Assembly: GCA_022495005.1 (NCBI GenBank)
Contig: JAGYXB010000606.1
Location: 372,001-436,000, forward strand
Reading direction: 5' to 3'
Length of the DNA: 64,000 nt
Source of the DNA: Rhyacophila brunnea
Lineage: Eukaryota > Arthropoda > Insecta > Trichoptera > Rhyacophilidae
In this document: in pieces, positions 8,991-19,669 of the stretch
Numbering within the stretch: the first letter of the stretch is position 1
How the letters are laid out: every line of letters starts with the position of its first letter
Notes under the pieces: generated by a model
Databases searched by the model: none
The model's input: the letters and a program-made list of their open reading frames with translations, nothing else
Told to the model about the DNA's origin: nothing
Position numbers and translations under genes: made by a program

Positions 8991-9532
8991 GACAAGAAAC
9001 CAATAATATAATATCTTAATTTAAAGTTAGATTATTACATCCCCAACAACATAGCCCTACAGCTCGATATGAGTTCAACTTTCTCAACGAAAATTCTCCA
9101 ATAATAATTGCGCGCCAAAAACTTAGATCTTTTTCCACTCCAACCAATCCAAACCCACAGTCATTCACTACGTTTCTCAACGTGCTTAACGATTGTCCTA
9201 TTCAAATGACTATTACTGAGAATATCGTGGTCCTCGCAGTCCAATGCGTAATCCACTAGCTTCTCATCCGAAAACTCGCCAATAATTATTATATGGAGTT
9301 GTTCGTTTATTCACTCATATTATGTTTCTGGTCTACGTCCACATTCTCTGAAACTTCACACATAGTTTTGCGCCAAAAATCTATAAACGTATTTCATAAC
9401 TGTCAAAATTAAAATGTTTTAGCCGGATGGTTTGTGATATTATTATGAAGTACCTACAAATTGAGATTATCGCCAAAAGATATTTGATATGAAAATCAAG
9501 AATCGAGGAATGAGATTAATTTCATTGTACAT
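8991..9532. other. No gene recognised
   Basis: Mixed-composition sequence with no supported frame, RNA or repeat partner in the window. Confidence 0.4.
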
Positions 9533-9687
9533 ATACTATTTTTAATACTACAACCTGCCAAGAAGCCCAATGACAGTATTGTAGTTTAACAGTAGTGTAT
9601 TTAGTAATATAATTGAAACAATCACAACCCACCAGGCTTTTTAGAAAATCACATAAATATATTGTGTCCTCACCGGATCGAACCCGA
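9533..9687 (-). repeat. SINE2 copy, 3' part (interrupted)
   Basis: Reading minus, the B box GGTTCGATCC (about 9673-9683) is followed by GGTGAGGACACAATATA, a CTCAAAGCCTG-like block (here CTAAAAAGCCTGG) and a tail ending in TAGTATTAAAAATAG. It matches SINE2 copies at 14441-14620 and 16083-16270. Its 5' half is found at 10617-10666, on the far side of the MITE that split it; GAACCCGA is duplicated on both sides. Confidence 0.8.
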
Positions 9688-10616
9688 GGGAATGGGACAA
9701 CTGTACGCCAGGACAATTGGATGCCGCACTGTCGTAGACACGTATACAGAACTATCTACTACTTAGTAGTTTTAATTCATTGTACTCTTAACATTATGTT
9801 TTTTTACTGCGAATTGAGAATTACCATGCCTAAGGCATAAAGCCCATTGACGCAGAGAGTGCGGCGCTCGCGCAAAATTTCTACAAGTGGCGCGTAAATC
9901 AACGAAAATACAACGTAATCAAATACGCCAGCGCCCACTGGATTTCACGACGCATTATACGCGCACGCCGCATGAATCATCGTTTTTTCGCGAATCACCG
10001 CTTCTCGGCGATACGAATGAAAGAAAATACAATGGAGTCCATTCATTGAACACGGCTACCAAAATTACGCTGCTCGAGGCGTTGTCGATGGACGGGCGAA
10101 AAGCAATTATTTAATAACAGAGAATCATTGTTTAATTTTATTGCGTGTTCAGTTTATCGCTGGTTGAATAATGTCGTCGTAAATTTTAATTACAAGCCCC
10201 GAAATAATATAATATTTTTATTGCTTTGTTATGAGAGGCGCTGTAATAATATTTATTTTGTGCTGCTTGGGCCGCATATTACATAGGTGAAGGGTAATGC
10301 GCGGGAAGAGACGTGTGATTGTGGTTATGAATAAACACTGCATTCGCCGACTTCGCCCGCTCGACGCGTTCTGTGAGCGCTATCGCTAAGGCTTTATATA
10401 AAATAAAATAAAAACCCTTTCGTTGGAACTTAAACATATGCACGTGTAAATCATTATTTACGTCTGCATATTTACATTCTCACCAACTATTAAATCATAA
10501 TATAATCATTTAAATATAAATAATAATATTAAATATTTTTTGTAAAGTACCTAACGTCTATTTAGTTTCGAATTGCGTGGCGTCCAGTTGTCCCGGCGCC
10601 AAATCGTCCTATACCC
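9688..10616. mobile_element. 8-bp-TSD MITE (GGG termini), copy with internal insert
   Basis: Left end GGGAATGGGACAACTG...GGACAATTGGATGCC and right end GGCGTCCAGTTGTCC...CGTCCTATACCC are imperfect inverted repeats of about 40 bp. The flanking GAACCCGA (9680-9687 and 10617-10624) is an exact 8-bp target duplication inside a SINE2. An uninterrupted relative is at 27211-27629. No transposase; superfamily is not decided by termini alone (8-bp duplication also occurs in hAT, P and Merlin). Confidence 0.85.
9837..10385. mobile_element. 549 bp unknown insert in the MITE, flanked by CTAAGGC
   Basis: The sister MITE at 27211-27629 has CCTAAGGCTTTATA at this point. Here CTAAGGC occurs at 9830-9836 and again at 10386-10392, with 549 bp between. 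The insert is GC-richer at its ends (GAGTGCGGCGCTCGCGC at the left, TTCGCCCGCTCGACGCGTTC at the right), has an unrecognised 75-codon frame (9887-10114) and no clear terminal inverted repeat. The direct repeat suggests insertion with a 7-8 bp duplication. Confidence 0.6.
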
Positions 10617-10666
10617 GAACCCGAAGCTCCCGTATGAAAGGCCAGCGCCTTACGTAATACACCATT
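10617..10666 (-). repeat. SINE2 copy, 5' part (other half of 9533-9687)
   Basis: Reading minus, ACGTAAGGCGCTGGCCTTTC, ATACGGGAGCTTCGGGTTC corresponds to the tRNA-like head of SINE2 (compare GCGTAAGGCGCTGGCCTTGT at 14446). It completes the copy broken by the MITE. Confidence 0.75.
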
Positions 10667-11145
10667 AGATCACTACGTAGGTAGGTACCTCTAGTATTTA
10701 TTATAATCTAAATAGCTGATTATTTTTAAGTAAATATGTATTTGTAATGTCTTTATATTGTACCTATAGTTTATTCTAAGTGCCTAGTTATACGCTGTTT
10801 ATAAACGTATAAATTGGAAATTATTTTTAATTCCGTACTAAATTTTTTATCGCCTATAGCTTTCCTTCCTTGGGACGGTCTGTCCGTAGGTGGGTACATA
10901 ATCATATTTGGGGCTTTCCCCATTTTCCAAGCGCTTTATTTTATTTCTCAAAGTCTCCGTTTGTCCCGTGACATAAACATGCCCGTGACTTGAAAGCAGA
11001 GTTGAGCCAGCAAAATCAAGCCGAACATGAAAAATAATGCCAAATCCTGCTTTCTCTCTCTCTCTCGACGGTGGACGTCCGGCATAATATAGGGGGCTTA
11101 GCATATATTACACAATTTAAAATATACATATATTTGATAATAATA
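10667..11145. other. No gene recognised
   Basis: A (TC)n tract lies at about 11052-11067. An 85-codon minus-strand frame (10847-11104) has no recognisable domain and is probably chance. Nothing else noted. Confidence 0.4.
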
Positions 11146-11736
11146 AGTCGAACTCGGTTATTACGATCACAGACATAGCGAGATCTCGGATGTAATGAGG
11201 AAACATTCATTGACATTTCAGTTTATGATTTTCTCCATAAATTTATTCACTTTTATAACGAGCTACTTATCGGATATACCGAGCAAAAATATCGTCAAAA
11301 ATTGTCTTAAACTGTTAATGTGTCGATCGTTTAAAAACATTTTCGACACTCAGCAATAAAATCCGACCGTAGATCGATGCCGCCGGGATCCGATTACGTT
11401 TATGACACTAGTTAAGTGTCTAAATACCTAATTGGTATTATCTCCGACAACATTGAAAAATTATCCACGCATATGGTTGAAATTTCATGTAAAAAATTCA
11501 AGCTGAAGTCAGTACCGCCTACCAGCGTTCATTGCAGTAAACAACTTCTTTTGAAGTTTATGAATGCCATGCTTGTTACGGGGAAAAATTCTAATTGAGT
11601 ATTTTTGTTTGAATTGCGACTTTTCTTGTTATATAACAGCTCATTTAAAAATATATATTCTCTAATATAACGAGTAATGCTTATTACGAGCAAATTCAGT
11701 CGGTCCCATCTTGCTCCTAATAACCAAGTTCGACTG
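11146..11736. mobile_element. pogo-like TIR element with TA target duplication
   Basis: Left end AGTCGAACTCGGTTATTACG and right end, read inward, CAGTCGAACTTGGTTATTAG are inverted, each flanked by TA. Sub-terminal ATAACGAGC and ATTACGAGC words repeat on both sides. This resembles the AGT-AACCTCGTTAT type termini of pogo/Tigger elements. The interior has short broken frames but no complete transposase; a 60-codon frame at 11416-11598 is not convincing. Confidence 0.65.
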
Positions 11737-12055
11737 TACTATAATGATGAGGCTGTACTATAATAAATAAACTCAGATTAATAATAATTCATGAATCCGA
11801 ACCTATATTACTCTTATAATTAATGTTTTTAATTACAATTTAATTTTGAATCGAAGGTCGGCTACTATCGGGGAGATCTTTTCATTATTTTCTGCTACCC
11901 GGAACAATGCGATGGAGCTGGACTTCTGATAAAGTAAAACATTGATATTTCCTTGAAATTACAGCTGGAAAATGCTATATGCCCTGTAATAATAATATAA
12001 GGTTTGGCCAATTATAGTCGCATTCTTCCTTTCTTCCCATCAACTCAAAATCCTC
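11737..12055. other. No gene recognised
   Basis: AT-rich sequence without supported feature. Confidence 0.4.
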
Positions 12056-12165
12056 AATTATTGTCACAAAACCAGACAAGTCAGCAGTTACGGGTCATGA
12101 GTCGACCGTAATTGCAAGTTAACTTTAGTTACACCAAGACAGCGGATGCGCATAGGCTTGTTAAA
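12056..12165 (+). repeat. Dispersed repeat (pair with 56728-56840)
   Basis: TTGTCACAAAACCAGACAAG, then AGCAGTTACGGGTCATGAG, then GACCGTAATTGCAAGTTAAC recur with about 75-80% identity by eye at 56728-56840 (GTCACAAGACCAGACGATTA, GCAATTACGGGTCATAAG). Boundaries and class are unclear. Confidence 0.5.
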
Positions 12166-12311
12166 CCTAATCCTTCGTCAACCACAGACTGACTCAGACA
12201 AAACACATCTGTTCGACCTTAAATCTGATACGGTTTGCGCGAACGTCGCATTATCATACGACGCAACCATGCCCTTTCAACACAAAAGGTCACTGCCTGG
12301 CATCTTGTTAA

Positions 12312-12325
12312 CCCCCCCCCCCCCC
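12312..12325. repeat. Homopolymer C14
   Basis: Fourteen consecutive C residues, unusual in this AT-rich window; likely length-unstable. Confidence 0.9.
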
Positions 12326-12339
12326 TTAGATCCGTAATC

Positions 12340-12825
12340 CACCACCAGGATCTTCAAATTACAGTCCACTGCTAAAAGTGCAACCAATATAATATAATAT
12401 ACTAAGGTATTCTAGTTATGATACTACGAAAATCTTCTAGGTGATTTCTCGTGGCCTGATATATCCTCAAAAAGTATTGTGGATTCCAAAAAATAAATTA
12501 TTGAATCATAAGTATGTAATATGTACTTACCGAATTATAATGGCAATCTATTTATGATATCTATTAATATTCAAATATGTAAACATAACTGAGTTGCCTA
12601 GAGTCATAACTCACATTTCTCAATTTTCTCATTTTTAAGTTAAGTGATTCTCAGTGCATCAATCTATAAAGATATTAAAAATCACTTTTAATTATGTAAA
12701 AACCATTTCCAAAAATCACTTTTTGGTAAATTATATTCTGGCCCTAAGGTCTTTCTAACCAACCAGGAATTTGTATTTTTTCTCACACTGTCATGGAGAA
12801 TTTTACATCTTAAGAAAGAGTAATG
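12340..12825. other. No gene recognised
   Basis: AT-rich sequence without supported feature. Confidence 0.4.
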
Positions 12826-12833
12826 GGATATAT

Positions 12834-13244
12834 CATGGCCCCCACAAGGGGGGGCTGACAGGGCCCTAAGCGGGGGGCCCGGGCTCAGAAGGGGCCCGGC
12901 GAGGCGATGATTTGACCAGATAAGTGAGATAAACACTCATCACAAATTTTCTAAAATAGTAAAAAAATCGCCTGCGGCGCTATTTTCCTTCAATAATGTT
13001 ATTATTTTAAATTACGTGGTTGTACGATACAATTTTTAATTGTGTATCATTACTCGACTACTTGATAATTTAAATGGATGTATTAAAATATACAAAGACA
13101 CACTAAATATACACATAAATTTTTCGCACACACCATTTGGAAAACGTTGCTGTAGATCGTCACACTGCCTTTATCCTTAGTGATAGGTAGGATGGCCCGC
13201 CAAAAATCCTATCCTGGGGGCCGCTTCAGGATGTGGGGGCTATG
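12834..13244. mobile_element. CATGGCCCC hAT-like MITE, copy 1
   Basis: Ends CATGGCCCCCACAAGGGG and, inverted, CATAGCCCCCACATCCTG. Flanks GGATATAT (12826-12833) and GGATACAT (13245-13252) are an 8-bp target duplication with one mismatch. Sub-terminal GC-rich blocks (GGGGGGCCCGGGCTC, GGGGGCCGCTTCAGG) contrast with an AT-rich core. Other copies are at 34806-35543 and 43784-44179, with a solo end at 18148-18185. No transposase. Confidence 0.85.
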
Positions 13245-13252
13245 GGATACAT

Positions 13253-13865
13253 ATATACTTTTTTTTTTAATCAAATCCACAATTTCACTCATTAATATTC
13301 ATAATATTTCATTACTTCGTTATTATTTTGTGTTTACAAAAAATAGTGCTATAGTGTTTTCTGCGATTTATTCAAAATTTGATATTTGGAGAATGTGATT
13401 CTAGGCGACTCAATTGATGGTGTTACGTTCATGATTTTTAATTTCTGACAGTTTGGATAAGACTTTTTCCTCGTCAATTAAGTTATTTTGCAAGTCCCGT
13501 AACCCTCGCCAAGATGTAGGCCCTGGGCTATAGCCCTTTTAGTCATATATTAAATTATTGTTGTTTTTATTTAATAAAACGTATTTTTTGTAGTCATAAT
13601 TATATGAAAGCCGATTCTGTCATTTTCCATTCATTTGAAGGTATCCGAACTAGTCAAGCGATTATAAGACGTCTCTTCCGGCGCATTTCATTGACTTCAA
13701 CTCTTCGTAATATTTCCTTATTTAGTATGCATACCTCTATGCAATATAAAATAATAAATTGAAAGGATATAACAGCGAACCACACGCAATCTCAGATCTA
13801 CGTTGAACCTTCACTTGCTAATGAGATCTCAATTACTCACTGTTGTCCAAAGTAACGTTGTTTGG
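13253..13865. other. No gene recognised
   Basis: AT-rich; no supported feature. Confidence 0.4.
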
Positions 13866-13870
13866 AATTT

Positions 13871-14320
13871 TACAACGTTTTTCTTTGCTAGTATTCTTAT
13901 TTGTCCGGTGGTTGTTTATCCGGTACAAATCTTGCAATCGATTTTTAACTAACTTCCCGACTAGCTAGACATTTGAAACTTTTATAATATATCAGAACAC
14001 GATGCCTATGCATTTTTTAAATACTTTTAGCCATCTTTAAGTAGAATTGAATTCATTTTCAGTTAATTCTGTTTTGTATGAAAAGTTATTTCGACACCAT
14101 TATTGGTTACTAGGGGTCTAGGGTCCTAGCAACTAAATCATTAATATATACGCGCGTTACTATGGAAATCAATATGACATGTCGAAATGACATTTCAGTA
14201 TTATTTCTATCAACTACATTCTTTTTACTAGTCAAGTCAAATTTATATGATTCAACAGAAAATTTAAAAATGTTGTATATAAAAAATTTCTTTTTTTCTT
14301 GTATTTTTTTCTTATTTTTT
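13871..14320 (-). repeat. Dispersed repeat family D, copy 2
   Basis: Inverted relative to the copy at 2085. It starts TACAACGTTTTTCTTTGCTA, passes AACTTCCCGACTAGCTAGAC and GAATTCATTTTCAGTTAATT, then TATACGCGCGTTACTATGG, and ends in AAATTTAAAAATGTTG. The short hairpin (GGGGTCTAGGGTCCTAGCAAC) is partly decayed. Confidence 0.8.
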
Positions 14321-14440
14321 CGTATTTCAACGTATCTTTTTCAGAATTGCAATTTCTTCACACATTCCGACTTATTACGATTGTCATAATATTAATATAT
14401 GTTCAGTTTACTGCGTTATTTTTCAATATATACAATGTTA

Positions 14441-14620
14441 TCCAGTGCGTAAGGCGCTGGCCTTGTATCCGGGGGCTCCGAGTTCGACCTCGGTGAGGTC
14501 ACAATATATATATATATGTGATTTTCTCAAAGCCTGGGTATTTGTGATTATTTCTATTCTATTACTAAATACATTATTGTCATTGGGCACCATGGCCTGT
14601 TGTAGTATTGAAAGGAAAGG
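14441..14620 (+). repeat. SINE2 copy (tRNA-derived)
   Basis: The tRNA-like head contains GTGCGTAAGGCGCTGGCC (A-box region) and GAGTTCGACCTC (B box, about 14481-14492). The body follows with GGTGAGGTCACAATATA, TTTTCTCAAAGCCTGGG and TGGCCTGTTGTAGTATTG. An (AT)n tract is expanded at 14504-14517. Confidence 0.75.
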
Positions 14621-14639
14621 AAATAATTAATTGATACTT

Positions 14640-15945
14640 CTGAAAAGTACATTATATTTTATTGTTTAACAAGCTACCAGAACACAGTATTTCATTTGCG
14701 GCCTTGCAAGCAAACAAGCTGTCCTCTTTTCATTAATACTTTTAGTTACCTGATTACAGTGATTACTTTTGAAACTCGTTATACATTCTCATCCAGCCGA
14801 TAATATAAATTAAACTTTCGTCAAATAATTGTACATTGTAATTAAGTTTTGTATAGTAAATTGTGCGAACGTATTTGTTTTAATTTGTATAAATTCATTT
14901 TCTATAACCAAATATATTATGTACCATAAAATTATTGAAATTATATAATTCTCTACAGAATTGCTAAGCGAATAATGTCAAGTTTGAAATAATAAAATCT
15001 TATTCATCTGAACTTGAACCATATACAATTCATTGCTAAATGCACGTAATCTCTTATAGAGCTTTAGTTTTCTCATTTGGAGTGAAAATTTAAGAGCTTT
15101 AAAATTACGCATAGTTTTAAATTCATAAAAAGCTCGAGTTCAGATTGTGACTTTGAAATACTCTCGGCGAAGTTAAATATTGAAACTGACTCAAACTTGA
15201 CGCAAGTTTGGCTTTAAAATGTTTCATGTGAAAAGTTATGGCCCTGAAATTATAAGACTGCCGAAAAAAGCTCACCTCTCTCACGGTTTCTCGCTGAATC
15301 AACGAATTGATCAATTGTTTGATGGACGTATGCGACAGCGAAAAGCTAAGGTATGTACTGAAATGAGTCGAACGAAGTGATGCTTTATAACAGCAGTGGA
15401 TACTGACTACGCCAAGTGGACACAAGGACGACTGGACGGCAGGCCAACTGGGCACGGCACGCGCAAATAAATACACGTACATCACATTTTCAACCAGCCT
15501 TTAGAGAAGCAAATCTAATATAAAATATTTTGTTATAACACATCGGACTTTATTTAACGACAATGAGTAATAATCACAAGAAATGGACAAATGGTCATTG
15601 CATTGTTTATGCTTTTTCAATTATTAAACCAATAAATACAGTAAAGAATTTCTTTTTCTAAAAGCTTTATACCTCATTTATTTCACAGCTACCGGTGACC
15701 TACGCATACTGCGGGTTGCATTTCTCATATTGTTTGTATCGAACGCTGCGTGCCGTAGGAGAAACGTCCACAGCTAGAGGTTCCGCCTTCTGCTTTATCG
15801 GACCTTGTCGCTACCACCACGCCATCCCCCCTTACTTAACTACGTTACATTCGTCATGACCAGACACTCGATTATATGACGATAGGTAGTGGAGTACCGT
15901 ATACCAATATCCACCAGTAGCTGTAGCAACAAGCGGTTACCGCGT
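14640..15945. other. No gene recognised
   Basis: A 120-codon minus-strand frame (15123-15485) begins MMYVYLFARAVPSWP and is serine/phenylalanine rich without a recognised domain. I consider it more likely chance than gene, since no splice or promoter support is visible. A GC-richer patch at 15690-15835 is unexplained. Confidence 0.4.
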
Positions 15946-15949
15946 ACCC

Positions 15950-16534
15950 CAGTGGCAAAGGGCGGAAGTAGGCTTTTAAGATCCAGCATAAATAGTGCAC
16001 ACTAAACTTAGTTGTATTTTAATTTTCATGATTTAGCTGAAGCAGAGCTTAATGAATTGTTATATTGTAATATAATATATTTGACGGCTCTCGCGGTGCA
16101 GTGCGTAATGCGCTGGCGTTCCACCTGAGATTTCTGGGTTCGATTCTCGGTGAGGACGCAATATGTGTGTGTTTTTCTCAAAGCCTGAGTGTTTGTGATT
16201 GTTCAGAATTACTAACAACCACCTTGTACGAAAAACCAAGGACATGGTTATTAATAATTCTAAAAAATATGTATACATATTGTCTATTCTTAATTCAACG
16301 AAAACAAACACTAATTATGACTGAAAAAGTGTGCACTATTTTTGGATATCATAGCATACACCATAAACTATTATGGTTTGGCTTAGGCAGGGTTTAATTT
16401 AATTTTAGAAACTAACCAGCACCATCTGAAATTTGTATTCTTAGTTCAATGAAAACAAATAAGCATCACTGACCATGTATAGTATGCACTATGTATATAT
16501 GATTTTAACAGCCTACCTCCACTCCTCGCCACTG
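15950..16534. mobile_element. CAGTGGCG hAT-like MITE, copy 1, carrying a SINE2
   Basis: Left end CAGTGGCAAAGGGCGGAAGT and right end, read inward, CAGTGGCGAGGAGTGGAGGT continue inward as AGGCTGTTAA and GTGCACACTAAAC-type sequence on both sides. The same ends bound 53091-53865 and 58527-59044, with a lone end at 57890-57935. A SINE2 occupies 16083-16270. Confidence 0.8.
16083..16270 (+). repeat. SINE2 copy inside the CAGTGGCG MITE
   Basis: Head GCAGTGCGTAATGCGCTGGC, B box GGGTTCGATTCTC (about 16136-16148), then GGTGAGGACGCAATATG, TTTTCTCAAAGCCTGAG and an AT-rich tail. Confidence 0.75.
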
Positions 16535-16693
16535 TGTGTATGCGTGACCTTAAAATCCAGGTTTCTGATGCGTGTGTGAGTATATTCTTTACAAGTATCT
16601 TTTAAAGCAGTGGTTTCCAAACTTTATGTTACTACGCCTCCCCCCCTTTATTTCATTAAATAATAGACACCTTTTTAAATAGTAAACAACGTA

Positions 16694-17983
16694 CGAGGGT
16701 GGGTCAATAATTCCTCAGAAAAAAGCATTAAAACAGTTTTTATTTTTGTATTTTTTTTTATTTCTCAACATAATCTCCTTGGAGCTCAATATACTTGGTT
16801 AGACGTTTCTCATTTTTTTTTAAACCGTCAGAAAAATAAGTTTTCGGAAGGTCCTCAAAATAAGCATTTGTCCGATCGATGACTTCTTCATTTGAAAAAA
16901 AACGTTGTCCACTTAGCCATTTTTTTAAGTTTGGGAAAAGGAAAAAGTCACTGGGGGCTAAATCTGGCGAATACGGTGGGTGGTCGACCAATTCGAGTTT
17001 CAATTCTTCAATTTTAGCCATTGATCGTAAACATGTGTGAACACGGGCATTGTCCTGATGAAAGAGGATTTTTTTCCTGTTTAAATGAGGCCGTTTTTCT
17101 TCAATTTTGTTTTTTAGCTGGTCCAATAAAGATGCATAATAATCCCCTGTTATTGTTTTTCCTTTTTCCAAATAGTCAACGAAAATAATTCCACGTGCAT
17201 CCCAAAATACAGTAGCCATAACCTTACCAGCTGATTTTACGGTTTTCGCCTTCTTTGGACATGGTTCGCCTTTCGCAATCCACTGCTTTGACTGTTCTTT
17301 CGTCTCAGGAGTATAGTGGTGTATCCATGTTTCATCTACAGTCACAAAGCGACGAAAAAATTCATCCGGATTGCGTTGCATGAGCGACAACAGGGCTTTA
17401 GAGGCCACCACCCTATTGCGTTTATTGTCGACTGTGAGCAAACGCGGCACCCATCTTGCAGAAACTTTTTCATGCCCAATTTGTCATGTAAAATAGAAAT
17501 GACGCTACCTTTTGAGATCCCTGTAACCTCAATTATCTCACTCAACTTTAATCTTCGGTCACTTAACACCATATCGTGGATTTTATTGATCATTTCTGGT
17601 GTAGTCACCTCTACAGGACGTCCTGAGCGTGGTTCATCTTTTGTTGATGTACGACCACGTTTAAATTCATTTAACCAGTTATAAATAGTTGCAAGTGAAG
17701 GAGCAGATATGCCGTGACCTAAATCCAACTCATTTTTTATTTCCTTTGCTGTTAGCCCTTTTATATTAAAATGTTTAATAACAGCTCTAAACTCAATTTT
17801 CTCCATTTTTGTAAACAAGCAATTTTTTTTTTTAAATGTACGAGAAACACACAACAACCCGACCAATCTGATTGAAACTTCGCAGCATACTGAATCGGTA
17901 GTGCCGCTGCATGAAAACAAACCGCTTACAGTACTAGTCGCGCCACCTGTCGGCTTTTCTAAGGACTTATTGACCCACCCTCG
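16694..17983 (-). mobile_element. mariner transposon, near complete (1290 bp)
   Basis: Perfectly placed TA dinucleotides flank the element (16692-16693, 17984-17985). Terminal inverted repeats are about 28 bp: CGAGGGTGGGTCAATAATTC and CGAGGGTGGGTCAATAAGTC with two mismatches. It contains one transposase gene, disrupted by a single frameshift. Length fits the 1.3 kb mariner norm. It landed in the hAT-like element described at 16608-18873, so it is the younger of the two. Confidence 0.95.
16758..17806 (-). pseudogene. mariner transposase, D,D34D, one frameshift
   Basis: Cuts and pastes the element by binding its inverted repeats. The start codon chosen (ATG at 17806, MEKIEFRAVI...) opens a helix-turn-helix N-terminus of about 110 residues, with the typical RGRTSTKDEPRSGRP linker. 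The second part carries VDETWIHHY (first Asp), FHQDNARVHT (second Asp) and YSPDLAPSDFFLFP (third Asp); 34 residues separate the last two catalytic Asp, the mariner signature. The two parts are in different frames. The break lies at a run of T/A at 17466-17470, near codon 112, and is consistent with a one-base loss. The total of about 347 codons equals the family norm. All catalytic residues are present, so decay is slight. A WVNKS-type frame upstream of the ATG is 5' UTR. Confidence 0.93.
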
Positions 17984-18147
17984 TACTAATATAAAAATAA
18001 ACAAGGTTTTACTACGTACCTACTTACATATTCATTTTTAAATTAATTTGTTTTTCATGCGATGAATGTGCTTGTTTATTATCACAATAAATTTCAATAG
18101 TGGTCAATCCAAATTTATCATCGTTCATTGACAAATGAATTCTATCA

Positions 18148-18185
18148 TGGGCCCCACATCCTGAAGCGGGCCCCGAGATCAGGAT
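18148..18185. repeat. Solo end of CATGGCCCC MITE
   Basis: CATGGGCCCCACATCCTGAA followed by GCGGGCCCC matches the end of the family at 43784. The rest of the element is not seen. Confidence 0.6.
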
Positions 18186-18881
18186 CTTCCAACCACATAA
18201 TTAAAATGTATAATAACTATTAATAAAATAATGTTAAAAGAGCATTATCAAACTAACCAAGAACTCAGTAAATAGATTTTTGTTTGCTTCATTATATATC
18301 TGGCGTAGAAATAATATAAATGTGGATACAAGGCGAACTTATTTTTTTTGTAATTTTGATTTCCAAAACTCCAAATTTTTATGAATGCCTTCAATTTGTC
18401 TTTTTAAATCAGTGAATGCATTAGTGGTCCTTGCATTGATTTATTCACTCATTTTTTTTTAAATTTCAACCAAATACAATAAAATTATCGTTCCTTAACA
18501 ATTTAATTAACTTAACATTATAATTTGACCCTTTTATTCAGACTTCATTTTTTTCACGACATAGCCAGCGCGCTTCACAATAGTGTAGGAATGAGGTATT
18601 ATAAAATTTGTCTCCATATTTTCAGACAGGTTTGCAAACAACCTTTTATAGGACTGTTATTTTTGTTTATAACTAGCGGCCGTTTTATATACTATGCATT
18701 TGCAAACTGCAAACCTGTGGCTACATTATTTTTTTCTTCAATTTTAAATAAATTCAACATCTACATATTCAAATAAATATTTGTCGCGTCACTTTCACTG
18801 TATGAAAATATGGATTCTGGTTTTAAGTGAATTGTGTTAAACTTTTCGCGCCTCCCAGTTTGGAAACCGCTGTATTTAAAG

Positions 18882-19665
18882 TGTGTTGTTAGCTATACCT
18901 AGTAGGCGGAATTTAAAATGTCTTAATAAACCCAACATTGTTCAGTTTATATTAAGTATAATGTACCATGATTATTTTAAAATTATGTAAACTAAGTATA
19001 ATTTATTCAAATGTAATAAATGTAACTAATACAATACTTATTTTAAATGTAGGCATTATTACAATCGTATAAAATAAAATACATTATACGGGTAAGTATT
19101 TTTGTTATCTGTAGAATTCAGTTGAAATCTCGCATGAGTACTTTTGTTTTAAATGTTTTATCGAATTCGTAAAATGTTCAGTCGGAAAAAAATCGATAAA
19201 ACCGAATACTTGTGCATAATTTTACGGTCTTTATGAAGCATTTCATTTTGTTTTATTCGTCTGACCTTTTAACTTTACGAACGAGCCGTTTTTTTCTGTC
19301 TTCAAATCGATTATGTTAAAAAACGACCCAATAAAATTTTAGGACAACTTTTTTTGGTCATGTACGAAGAAAATACTTTCACGCGCTGATACAGGACAGT
19401 ACGACTGACCGAAAAAAACGAATATTAATACGAATTCGTTCATCCATTCACTCGTATGACATCGGGGTGTAATTTTAACCGTACTAAAAATGGTAGAAAT
19501 AATTATTTTCTGTTCCATTTTGGCGGCAATTTCAGTATCACTGAATGATTATATAAATTCTGACGCCGCTCATAATTTTGAGACACCGTTGCGCCATACA
19601 AAAATATGTTTGTACGTGTTTTAATTATATTTTAATTTGGTATTGCGTATAACTACCAAGTTTAT
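18882..19665. other. No gene recognised
   Basis: AT-rich; no supported feature. Confidence 0.4.
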
Positions 19666-19669
19666 TTTT

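Larger units (their letters stand above)
16608..18873. mobile_element. hAT-like element split by mariner
   Basis: Left end CAGTGGTTTCCAAACTTT and, inverted, right end CAGCGGTTTCCAAACTGG are typical hAT termini. Flanks TTTTAAAG and ATTTAAAG form a near-perfect 8-bp duplication. Both sides also share GCGCCTCCC-like sub-terminal sequence. About 970 bp remains once the mariner is subtracted. It also holds a solo CATGGGCCCC end at 18148-18185. No hAT transposase frame is visible. Confidence 0.75.

Noticed and set aside
15123..15485. 120-codon minus-strand frame
   Set aside because: No domain, no promoter or splice support, and composition like the surrounding DNA.
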